6,925 nucleotides of DNA from Rubrivivax sp. (GTDB lineage: Bacteria; Pseudomonadota; Gammaproteobacteria; Burkholderiales; Burkholderiaceae_C). A program made the translations under genes and the position numbers. Location of the stretch: positions 1 through 6,925 of the forward strand of contig JAIXSD010000294.1 in assembly GCA_027484885.1 (NCBI GenBank), in the 5' to 3' direction. Every line of letters begins with the position of its first letter. Positions within the stretch are counted from its first letter, which is position 1. Positions 1 through 6,230 of this stretch are shown here, piece after piece. A model generated the notes under the pieces. The model ran no database searches. It worked only from the letters and a program-made list of their open reading frames with translations, and was not told the origin of the DNA.

Positions 1-1433
1 CGCTTGCCGTAGGGCACATGCAGGAACTCGTTCGGGCCATGGGCATTGCTCTTGGGGCCGAGCACGCCGCAAACCACCATCTGCGCGGCCGGGAAGCCTT
101 TTTGCAGCATGCTCATCAGCGGAATCGTGCCGCCCTGGCCGATGTAGCCGACCGGCGCGCCGAAATGCGCCTCGCTGGCCTCGTTGAGCGCCTGGCTGAG
201 CCAGGGCGAGAGGTCCGGCGTGTTCCAGCCCGTGGCGCCGTAGGCCCCGGCGCGGCCATCGGGCACAAAAGTGACCTTGGCGTTGTAGGGCGCGTTGTCT
301 TCCAGCAAGGCCTTGAGGCGCAGCGCCGCCTCGTTGCCGTCCACCAGAGGCGGCAGGCGCAGCGAGAGCTTGAAGGCGGTGAAGGGGCGCAGCACATTGC
401 CGGCGCTCTTCATCTCGGGGAAGCCGTCCACGCCGGTGACCGACAGGGTCGGGCGCCAGGTGCGGTTGAGCAGCACCTCGACCGGCTCGGCCGTCATCGG
501 CAGCACCGGGCCGCCGTCGGCCCCGCAGGCCCAGGGCATGCGCTTGTAGACCTCGTCCTTGAGGATGGCGGCGGTGGCCTGCGCCTGTTCGACGCGGGCC
601 GTGGGGATCTCGCAGTGGAAGCTCTCGGGCAGCAGGCGGCCGGTCTTGGAGTCTTCCAGACGGTCCAGCACCTGACGCAGGATGCGGAACGATGACGGCA
701 CCACGCCCGAGGCATCGCCCGAGTGGATGCCTTCGCTGAGCACCTCGACCTTGAGCACGCCACTGACCATGCCGCGCAGCGAGGTGGTCAGCCAGAGCTG
801 GTTGTAATCCCCGGCGCCGGAGTCCAGGCAGACGACCAAAGAGACATTGCCCAGGCGCTCTTTGAGCACGTCGATGTAAGCCGGCAGGTCGTAGGAGCCC
901 GACTCTTCGCAGGTCTCGATGATGCCGACGCAGCGAGGGCGCGGGATGCCTTGCTTGTCCAGCGCCATGATGGCGGTCAGCGAGGCATAGACGGCATAGC
1001 CGTCATCGGCGCCGCCGCGGCCGTAGAGCTTGCCGTCTTCGTACTTGGGGGTCCAGGGGCCGAGGTCGTTGCGCCAGCCATTGAACTCGGGCTGCTTGTC
1101 CAGGTGGCCGTAGAGGACGATGGTGTCCTGGCAATCGGCCTTGGTGGCGGGCACTTCGAAGAAGATCACCGGCGTGCGGCCTTCCAGGCGGATCACCTCC
1201 AGCTTGAGGCCGGCCACCTTCTTGCTCTCCACCCAGCTGGCGGCATCGCGCAGCACCTTGTCGATGTGGCCGTTGGCGGCCCAGTCGGCGTCGAACATCG
1301 GGCTCTTGGCCGGGATGGCGATGTACTGGGTCAGCGCCGGGACGATCTCTTCATCCCAGACGCGCGATGCGAACTCGCCCAGGGCGCTGGCCTGATCGGG
1401 CTGCAAGGGCAAAGAGGGGTCGCGAGCGTTCAT
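1..1433 (-). CDS. M20 family metallopeptidase (dipeptidase/carnosinase-like), 3' end cut by window edge
   Basis: This is a zinc-dependent cytoplasmic exo- or dipeptidase of the M20 family; 477 codons are visible and the stop lies beyond the left edge. I read the frame by hand from ATG at 1433. A Shine-Dalgarno AGGA lies 7 bases upstream, and there is no signal peptide. The M20 residues appear in order: YGHLDKQPE (metal ligand H110, D112), GRGGADDGY (bridging D143), CEESGS (general base E176, ligand E177), VCLDSG (ligand D204), EGIHSGDASG (H237, dimerisation/lid-domain His) and NAHGPNEF near the visible end (last ligand H465). Members of this subfamily are usually around 480-500 residues, so little is missing. 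The gene stands alone behind the terminator of the PEP-CTERM gene, so it probably has its own promoter. The family call is firm. The substrate (dipeptides, beta-alanyl peptides or another amide) cannot be read from sequence. Confidence 0.93.
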   Translation of the reverse strand, partial: MNARDPSLPLQPDQASALGEFASRVWDEEIVPALTQYIAIPAKSPMFDADWAANGHIDKVLRDAASWVESKKVAGLKLEVIRLEGRTPVIFFEVPATKADCQDTIVLYGHLDKQPEFNGWRNDLGPWTPKYEDGKLYGRGGADDGYAVYASLTAIMALDKQGIPRPRCVGIIETCEESGSYDLPAYIDVLKERLGNVSLVVCLDSGAGDYNQLWLTTSLRGMVSGVLKVEVLSEGIHSGDASGVVPSSFRILRQVLDRLEDSKTGRLLPESFHCEIPTARVEQAQATAAILKDEVYKRMPWACGADGGPVLPMTAEPVEVLLNRTWRPTLSVTGVDGFPEMKSAGNVLRPFTAFKLSLRLPPLVDGNEAALRLKALLEDNAPYNAKVTFVPDGRAGAYGATGWNTPDLSPWLSQALNEASEAHFGAPVGYIGQGGTIPLMSMLQKGFPAAQMVVCGVLGPKSNAHGPNEFLHVPYGK

Positions 1434-1440
1434 GGTGGGT

Positions 1441-1444
1441 TCCT
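1441..1444 (-). promoter_or_regulatory. Ribosome binding site of the M20 peptidase
   Basis: The minus strand reads AGGA followed by 7 bases and ATG at 1433. This supports the chosen start. Further upstream TAAACT (plus 1471-1476) is a 4/6 match to a -10 box, but no convincing -35 box accompanies it. Confidence 0.6.
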
Positions 1445-1481
1445 GCTGCTTGTGGCGGAGAAGCCTGCAAGTTTAGGCCAA

Positions 1482-1505
1482 GGCCCGTGTGGCCCGTGTG
1501 GCCCG
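1482..1505. repeat. Short 9-base tandem repeat upstream of the M20 gene
   Basis: GGCCCGTGT occurs twice in tandem (1482-1490, 1491-1499), followed by a partial third copy GGCCCG (1500-1505). It lies between the M20 start and the terminator of the next gene. It may be slippage-prone simple sequence or part of the M20 promoter region; no function is evident. Confidence 0.6.
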
Positions 1506-1533
1506 ATGGCACCGGGCGCGCCCTGCGCCCCCC

Positions 1534-1562
1534 AAAAAAAGAAATGCGCCCGAAGGCGCATT
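1534..1562 (-). terminator. Intrinsic terminator of the cohesin/PEP-CTERM gene
   Basis: On the minus strand, AATGCGCC (1562-1555) and GGCGCATT (1550-1543) form a perfect 8-bp stem closed by a TTCG tetraloop, the very stable UUCG type in RNA. It is followed by TCTTTTTTT (to 1534). It lies 21 bases past the stop of the 1584-2165 gene and separates that gene from the M20 gene. Confidence 0.9.
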
Positions 1563-1583
1563 GCGAACCAAGCCGAGTGGAAC

Positions 1584-2165
1584 TCAGGCCGGCTGGCGAC
1601 GGCGCCAAGCCACGAGACCCACCAAGCCGGCGGCCAGCATCAGATAGGTCGAGGGCTCCGGCACGGCGGCCACGGTGTCCAGGGTGCGGCCGTTCAGCTG
1701 CACAGTGATGTCACCCAGATTGGAGTTCAGGAACAGGGCGTCCGAGAAGCTCAGCGCGCTGCTGCCCACGGCCGTCACATTGAAATCGATGTGGGCCAGC
1801 ACGCCACTGCCGTTGGCGCCGGGCACGGCGCTGAGCAAGCTGTTGGCGATGTAGCTGATCTGGCCGGCGGTGTTGTCGATGGTGCCGGTGCTGCCAAAGG
1901 TGCTGCCGGCGGTGCTCAGGAAGCTGCCTTCCGTCACGCCCAGCACTTGCAGGATGGCCGGGTTGAAGTTCAGGCTGAACTGGTAGCCATAGAGATCGCT
2001 GATGCCGGAGACCAGGATGTCGATGCCGACGGTCGAGCCCTGCACGGCCGGGTCCGGCGTGGCCAGGATGGACACGCTGGGGTCAGCCCATGCCTGCGAG
2101 GCCAGGGCGCTCAGCACCAGAGCTGCGGCGGCGCTTTTCTTCAAATTCATCTTCTTCATCAGCAT
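1584..2165 (-). CDS. PEP-CTERM-anchored cohesin-domain protein
   Basis: This is a 193-residue exported protein, probably a surface scaffold or adaptor. Residues 1-27 are a Sec signal peptide (KK-rich N-region, alanine/leucine core, cleavage after AWA). Residues 30-165 follow the cohesin pattern: VQGSTVGIDI, then YGYQFSLNFNPAIL (family form: F-x-L-x-Y-D-P-x-x-L), GSGVLAHIDFNV, and ALSFSDALFLN. The C-terminus is a canonical PEP-CTERM signal: VPEP (168-171), a hydrophobic helix (about 173-187) and RRR (188-190). An exosortase should cut there and deliver the protein to the outer surface or exopolysaccharide. I chose ATG 2165 because AGGAG lies 6 bases upstream; the in-frame ATG at 2222 would put a non-signal stretch in front of the signal peptide. 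Only a few residues separate the cohesin fold from the sorting signal. The gene has its own terminator. Its dockerin partner may be the protease at 3058-6048 (inference). Confidence 0.88.
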   Translation of the reverse strand: MLMKKMNLKKSAAAALVLSALASQAWADPSVSILATPDPAVQGSTVGIDILVSGISDLYGYQFSLNFNPAILQVLGVTEGSFLSTAGSTFGSTGTIDNTAGQISYIANSLLSAVPGANGSGVLAHIDFNVTAVGSSALSFSDALFLNSNLGDITVQLNGRTLDTVAAVPEPSTYLMLAAGLVGLVAWRRRQPA

Positions 2166-2171
2166 CAATTT

Positions 2172-2176
2172 CTCCT
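2172..2176 (-). promoter_or_regulatory. Ribosome binding site fixing the start of the cohesin/PEP-CTERM gene
   Basis: The minus strand reads AGAGGAGAAATTG then ATG (2165), so AGGAG sits 6 bases from the start. This argues against the upstream in-frame ATG at 2222. The next in-frame ATG (2159) would have a 12-base spacing and is less likely. Confidence 0.8.
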
Positions 2177-2279
2177 CTGGCCCTGGGCCCACTGTTCTGT
2201 CAGGTTCGGTCGGTTTGTGCACTCAGCTGCTGCTGCACTTAGCACGACCGCTCCCTGGCGGAACTGCATTTGGATGAAC

Positions 2280-2294
2280 AGAACGTGACGTTCT
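2280..2294. promoter_or_regulatory. 15-base palindrome, possible operator upstream of the cohesin gene
   Basis: AGAACGTGACGTTCT is a perfect inverted repeat with 7-base arms around one central G. It lies about 115 bases upstream of the cohesin gene start, in the 207-base gap behind the DUF6438-like gene. Its size and symmetry suit a dimeric transcription factor, but I found no clear -35/-10 or -24/-12 promoter beside it. Confidence 0.35.
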
Positions 2295-2354
2295 TCGTGA
2301 TCCGAAGTCTTTCATCAGCGCGAGGGCTTCGATACGGGGGGATTCCCCAGCCCC

Positions 2355-2364
2355 TGTGCGCACA
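2355..2364. repeat. 10-base palindrome downstream of the DUF6438-like gene
   Basis: TGTGCGCACA is a perfect palindrome 8 bases past the stop of the 2373-2882 gene. No T-run follows on either strand, so it is not a recognisable intrinsic terminator. Palindromes of this length are frequent in GC-rich DNA. Confidence 0.3.
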
Positions 2365-2372
2365 CCCCTTGT

Positions 2373-2882
2373 TCAAGGCTCAGGGTTGAAGTTCAGGCGC
2401 GCCTGCAGCGCCTGCACGGCGGCCTCCAGTCGCAGCAGGACCGCGGGCTCCAGGCCGCTGCGACAGAACACCTGTTTCACTTCGGCACCACGCGCCACCT
2501 GCCAGTTCACCCAGGCGCCATCGCGAGTCTCGGGGTCGTCGTAGCTCTCGGCCAGGGCGAAAAACCCCTGCTGCTCGAGCAAGGCGGCCAGGGCATCGAA
2601 GTCAGCGCGTGCCAATGTGGCACGCGAATGGCGATCGACACCACCCAAGCGGGCCTTGCCGGTGTGCGTGAGCTGGGCTGTGCCATTGCGATGCAGGCTC
2701 AAACGGCTGCTATTCGCACAAGCCATGCAGTCGCGCTCCAGCGTGATGACCTGAATCGGGGGGGCGGCCCCATTGCCTGGGGCTTCTCCGGCCGCGGCCG
2801 GGCCCTCAGCCAGCAGGGTGCAACAGAGGGCCAGCAGCCCCCAAGGCCAGGGCATACCCGGCCGGCGTGAACGCACAGTCAT
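2373..2882 (-). CDS. Exported DUF6438-like protein of unknown function
   Basis: This is a 169-residue protein. Residues 1-33 look like a Sec signal peptide: RSRR, a hydrophobic stretch around WGLLALCCTLLA, then AAAG. The sequence LALCC is not a good lipobox, so I do not call a lipoprotein. The mature part resembles DUF6438: PPIQVITLERDCMAC (residues 41-55), then a strand with a glycine turn (LSLHRNGTAQL), a helix ending in LLEQQGFFALAESYDD (101-116), and a C-terminal helix. Three cysteines (C52, C55, C140) remain, with C52-x-x-C55 where DUF6438 usually has C-x-G-x-C-P. ATG 2882 follows GAGGG about 10 bases upstream. The gene lies 207 bases ahead of the cohesin gene on the same strand and 175 bases from the divergent protease start. 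The biochemical role is unknown; a link to the cohesin/dockerin pair rests only on position and export. Confidence 0.7.
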   Translation of the reverse strand: MTVRSRRPGMPWPWGLLALCCTLLAEGPAAAGEAPGNGAAPPIQVITLERDCMACANSSRLSLHRNGTAQLTHTGKARLGGVDRHSRATLARADFDALAALLEQQGFFALAESYDDPETRDGAWVNWQVARGAEVKQVFCRSGLEPAVLLRLEAAVQALQARLNFNPEP

Positions 2883-2910
2883 GAGGATTGACCCTCTATA
2901 CAGCTCAAGA

Positions 2911-2937
2911 ACTTGTCATCTATCTTCGTGCACTTGT
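2911..2937. repeat. Direct repeats ACTTGT spaced 21 bases in the divergent intergenic region
   Basis: ACTTGT occurs at 2911-2916 and 2932-2937, start to start 21 bases (two helical turns). The first copy lies in the inverted repeat CAAGAACTTG (2906-2915). A related ACTTGA lies at 2979-2984. All fall between the divergent starts at 2882 and 3058, so they could bind a regulator of both genes. No confident promoter box was found there, so the regulatory role is a guess. Confidence 0.25.
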
Positions 2938-3046
2938 TCACGGGCTGTCGCATGGCCGGTCCTCGGAAATCTTGCGTTACTTGAGTTTTCGAGGTGAATC
3001 GCACCCGCGCATCACCCCCACGAACCCCAGCCAGTTTGCCCCGAAA

Positions 3047-3051
3047 AAGGA
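3047..3051 (+). promoter_or_regulatory. Ribosome binding site of the dockerin metalloprotease
   Basis: AAGGA lies 6 bases before ATG 3058. The first codons give MKLPPSSQFRRQ leading into a hydrophobic signal-peptide core, which confirms the start. Confidence 0.85.
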
Positions 3052-3057
3052 CACCAC

Positions 3058-6048
3058 ATGAAACTGCCTCCGTCTTCCCAGTTCCGCCGCCAAAGCGGCA
3101 GCATCCTGGCCCTGAGCATGGCCCTGGCCGGCACCATCGCCGCGCCTGCCGCCCTGGCCGCCCCGATCGCCCGCGATAGCGGCCTGCGCGCTGCGGCTCT
3201 CCAGCCCACCGGCGCCTTCTGGCAAGACGCCAAGATCAGCAAGGCCAAGGTCTCGGCCAAGGGCGCCGTGCCCTATGTCCAGCCCACCAAGTTCCGCGCC
3301 ACCACGCTGGACCGCAACGGCATGGCCGCTTTCGCGGCCGGTGCTCCGCTGGAGCGCACCCCCGCCGGCCAGCTGAGCCCGCTGACCATTTCCCTGCCGC
3401 ACCCTGACGGTGGCTTCCAGCGCTTCACCCTGGTCGAATCGCCGGTGATGGAACAGGCCCTGGCCGACAAGCACCCCGAGATCAAGACCTACGCCGGCCG
3501 CGGCATCGACGATCCCAAAGCCACCGTGCGCATGGACATGACCCCTCACGGCCTGCACGCCTCGGTGCGCAGCCCCAAGGGCAACTGGTACATCGACCCC
3601 TACTTCCATCAGGACGACAGCGTCTACGCCAGCTACCACAGCCGCGATCTGCCCAAGCCGAGCACCAGCCTGCGCGAGCCCCTGCTGAATGAAGCGCACA
3701 TCGACTTGACCCGCGGCTTCTACCATGCCGGCGATGCCGTGGAAGTGCGCGGCTTCGGCTTCGTGCCGGGTGCCACCGTGACCATCACCGTGCGCAACCC
3801 CGAGACCGACAGCAGCGCCCGCCAGACCCTGACCGTGGTGGCCGACCAAGAAGGCACCGTCAGCACCTCGGTGCAAGCCGACCCCTCGCGCAACCTCGGC
3901 GCCTACGAAGTGAGCGCCAGCGACGGCCACACCACCGCCACCGCGGCCTACCATGTGGTGGATGAGTCGCAAAGCCCCACGGCCGCCTCGGGCACCCAGC
4001 TGCGCACTTACCGCCTGGCCCTGTTGTCCGACCCGGGCTATGCCAACTTCCACGGCGCTGCCAATGTGACCGCCGCCAAGGTCACGTTGATCAACCGCGT
4101 GACGCAGGTGTATGAAGACGAAACAGCCATCCGCCTGGTGCTGGTCGCCAACAACGATGCGCTGAACCTGAACACCGCTGCGCAGTTCTCTGACCCCAAC
4201 GGTCCTTGCGGCGGCACGGCCTGCTTCCCCTCGACCGCCGTCAGCTGCACCTCGGCCACCCTGACCCGCACCCGCCAGGTCATCGGCCTGCTCGTGGGCG
4301 CCAGCAACTTCGACATCGGCCACATCGGCGTCGGTGCCGGCGGCGGCGGCATCGCCAGCCTCGGCGTGGTCGGCGGCAGCGCCAAGGCCCAGGGCTGCAC
4401 GGGCCTGCCCACGCCCGTGGGTGACTTGTTCGCCGTGGACTATGTGGCTCACGAAATGGGCCACCAGTTCGCCGGCAACCACACCTTCAACGGCGTGACC
4501 GGCAGCTGCACCGGCGGCAACCGCAACCCCGGCACCTCGGTGGAGCCGGGTTCGGGCTCGTCCATCATGGCCTATGCCGGCATCTGCGGCGCTGACAATC
4601 TGCAGCCGCACAGCGACGCCTACTGGTCGCAGCGCAGCTTCGATGAAATCATGGCCTACACGACCAGTGCCGAAACTGTGATCAGCGAAAGCCAGATGGC
4701 CGTGCTGCGTGGTTTCAACACCAACGGCCAGCAGTTCCAACTGCGCTATGCCGGCAGCGACTCGGCCCCGATCGTGCGTGGCACCAACTTCACCACGGCC
4801 GGCATCAAGGCCGCGCTGGAAGCCCTGCCCAGCTGGCCTGCGGGCGGCACCGTCAGCGTCAGTGCGCTGACTGACACCGCCTTCACCCTGAGCTTTGGCG
4901 GCAGCCTGGCAGGCACCAACCTGCCCACGGTCGAGCTGATCAATGCCACCGCTGGCGTGAGCGGTTATGTCGGCGAACTCGCCGCTGGCGGCTCAACCAA
5001 CCGCCGCGGCAGCCTGAGCGCCACGGGCAACTCCGCCCCGGTCGTGAGCGCCCCCGCTGGATACACCATCCCGGTGCGCACGCCCTTCGCACTGACCGGC
5101 AGCGCCAGCGATGCCGAAGGCGACACCCTGACCTATCTGTGGGAACAAAACGACCGCGGCGCCGCCACCGGCACCGGTCTGCTGACCAATGGCAAGACCA
5201 ACGGCCCGCTGTTCCGCCAGTTCGGCCTGCGCGCCGAGGTCACTGAAGCCGACACGGTCAAGTACAACTCGCCCGGCGAGAACATCGTGTCGAGCAACCC
5301 GACCCGCGTGTTCCCGGATCTGGCGCAGATCCTGGCCAACAACACCAATGCCGAAAGCGGCGCCTGCCCGACGGTCTCGGGCACGGCCACCGGTGCGCAG
5401 ATCGACTGCTACTCGGAGTACCTGCCGACGGCAGCGTATGTCGGCTTCGCAGGCACCAACGCCAGCCCGGCCTCGCTGAACTTCCGCCTGACGGCGCGTG
5501 ACGGCCGCGGTGGCGTCAACAGCGCCAACACCCAGCTGATCCTGGCACCGAATGCCGGCCCCTTCCTGGTGACCTGGCCCAACACGGCGCAACAGCTGAA
5601 CAGCGGCACGGCCTACACCGTGACCTGGAGCGTGGCCAACACCGATGTGGCACCGGTCAACGCCAGCCAGGTGAAGATCAGCCTGTCCACCGACGGCGGC
5701 TACACCTACCCTCATGTGCTGGCCGCCGCCGTGCCCAACAACGGCAGCCGCTCGGTCACCCTGCCGGTGCTGGCCGCCGAGAAGGCCCGCATCAAGGTGG
5801 AAGCGGTTGACAACGTGTTCTTCGACGTGTCGAACGCCGACTTCAGCATCAAGCTGTACGGCGATGCCAACGGCGACGGCAGCATCAGCTGCGCCGACCT
5901 GTCCATCGTGCGCGCCTCCCTGGGCAAGCGCGTCGGCCAGCCAGGCTTCGACCCGCGCGCCGACATCACCGGCGACGGCGTGGTCGACATCCGCGACCTG
6001 GTGGCCGTGTCCAAGAACGTGCCCCAGTCCGAAACCTGCAACAAGTAA
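3058..6048 (+). CDS. Secreted reprolysin-like zinc metalloprotease with C-terminal dockerin domain
   Basis: This is a 996-residue exported metzincin protease. Residues 1-34/35 form a Sec signal peptide (cleavage near AALA). Residues about 36-200 match the prodomain of bacterial reprolysin-like enzymes (HPEIKTYAGRGIDDP; GNWYIDPYF). Residues about 217-301 form an Ig-like domain. The catalytic domain starts near 316: HEMGHQFAGNH gives zinc ligands H465, H469 and H475 and base E466; SIMAYAGIC holds the Met-turn M504. The usual glycine after HExxHxx is A472, with G473 next to it. Residues about 558-640 are a small beta domain with an AALEAL helix. Residues 657-931 match the conserved C-terminal sandwiches (PFALTGSASDAEGDTLTY; NAGPFLVTWPN; VKISLSTDGG). 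Residues 934-996 are a type I dockerin with calcium loops D936-D947 and D969-D980. It is divergent from the DUF6438-like gene and probably secreted; it may dock onto the nearby cohesin protein (inference). The natural substrate is unknown. Confidence 0.93.
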   Translation: MKLPPSSQFRRQSGSILALSMALAGTIAAPAALAAPIARDSGLRAAALQPTGAFWQDAKISKAKVSAKGAVPYVQPTKFRATTLDRNGMAAFAAGAPLERTPAGQLSPLTISLPHPDGGFQRFTLVESPVMEQALADKHPEIKTYAGRGIDDPKATVRMDMTPHGLHASVRSPKGNWYIDPYFHQDDSVYASYHSRDLPKPSTSLREPLLNEAHIDLTRGFYHAGDAVEVRGFGFVPGATVTITVRNPETDSSARQTLTVVADQEGTVSTSVQADPSRNLGAYEVSASDGHTTATAAYHVVDESQSPTAASGTQLRTYRLALLSDPGYANFHGAANVTAAKVTLINRVTQVYEDETAIRLVLVANNDALNLNTAAQFSDPNGPCGGTACFPSTAVSCTSATLTRTRQVIGLLVGASNFDIGHIGVGAGGGGIASLGVVGGSAKAQGCTGLPTPVGDLFAVDYVAHEMGHQFAGNHTFNGVTGSCTGGNRNPGTSVEPGSGSSIMAYAGICGADNLQPHSDAYWSQRSFDEIMAYTTSAETVISESQMAVLRGFNTNGQQFQLRYAGSDSAPIVRGTNFTTAGIKAALEALPSWPAGGTVSVSALTDTAFTLSFGGSLAGTNLPTVELINATAGVSGYVGELAAGGSTNRRGSLSATGNSAPVVSAPAGYTIPVRTPFALTGSASDAEGDTLTYLWEQNDRGAATGTGLLTNGKTNGPLFRQFGLRAEVTEADTVKYNSPGENIVSSNPTRVFPDLAQILANNTNAESGACPTVSGTATGAQIDCYSEYLPTAAYVGFAGTNASPASLNFRLTARDGRGGVNSANTQLILAPNAGPFLVTWPNTAQQLNSGTAYTVTWSVANTDVAPVNASQVKISLSTDGGYTYPHVLAAAVPNNGSRSVTLPVLAAEKARIKVEAVDNVFFDVSNADFSIKLYGDANGDGSISCADLSIVRASLGKRVGQPGFDPRADITGDGVVDIRDLVAVSKNVPQSETCNK

Positions 6049-6063
6049 GACCCGCCTCGCTCC

Positions 6064-6090
6064 GCGCCGCAGCCCCAGGGCCTGCGGCGC
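6064..6090 (+). other. GC-rich hairpin just after the protease stop
   Basis: GCGCCGCAG (6064-6072) and CTGCGGCGC (6082-6090) form a perfect 9-bp stem with a 9-base loop, 15 bases after the stop codon. No T-run follows. It could protect the mRNA 3' end or assist termination ahead of the stronger terminator at 6177-6208. Confidence 0.55.
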
Positions 6091-6176
6091 CGCAAGGCAC
6101 ACAGCCCCGCACTGGCTTCAGGCGGTGCTTTTTCATGGCGGCTTCGGGCCAGCAACCTCAGCCGATTCAGGCCAGA

Positions 6177-6208
6177 AAAAAGGGCCTTGCTTTCGCAAGG
6201 CCCTTTTT
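6177..6208. terminator. Bidirectional intrinsic terminator between convergent genes
   Basis: AAAAAGGGCCTTGC (6177-6190) pairs perfectly with GCAAGGCCCTTTTT (6195-6208) around a TTTC loop. The A/T ends give a T-run on both strands. It can therefore end the protease transcript from the left and the GST transcript from the right, whose stop codon at 6231-6233 is 22 bases away. Confidence 0.92.
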
Positions 6209-6230
6209 GATTTGGAATCGAAGGCGGCGC

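Noticed and set aside
1514..1523. GGGCGCGCCC palindrome
   Set aside because: A short GC palindrome expected by chance in this composition; no T-run and no relation to a promoter.
2166..2222. N-terminal extension of the cohesin/PEP-CTERM protein to ATG 2222
   Set aside because: AGGAG lies inside this extension, 6 bases before ATG 2165, and the extension would bury the signal peptide behind a charged, proline-rich leader.
723..2288. 521-codon open frame on the plus strand across the M20 and cohesin genes
   Set aside because: It crosses two real minus-strand genes, a terminator and intergenic DNA. Its low-complexity Ala/Gly/His/Gln-rich product has no recognisable motif.
2817..2830. Lipoprotein signal in the DUF6438-like protein (LALCC)
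   Set aside because: The residue before cysteine is leucine rather than Gly/Ala/Ser, and a normal Sec-type cleavage region (AAAG) follows.
2883..3057. Sigma54 (-24/-12) promoter before the protease, as in some PEP-CTERM regulons
   Set aside because: No GG-N10-GC pair in a TGGC...TTGC context was found at the right spacing here or upstream of the cohesin gene.
2977..4740. 587-codon open frame on the minus strand opposite the protease
   Set aside because: It lies antisense to a well-supported protease reading frame. Its composition is dominated by Ala, Gly, His, Arg and Val without domains or a good ribosome binding site, as expected for a shadow frame in GC-rich DNA.
4993..6102. 369-codon minus-strand frame opposite the protease C-terminal half
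   Set aside because: It covers the dockerin and sandwich domains in antisense, and its product shows only compositional bias.
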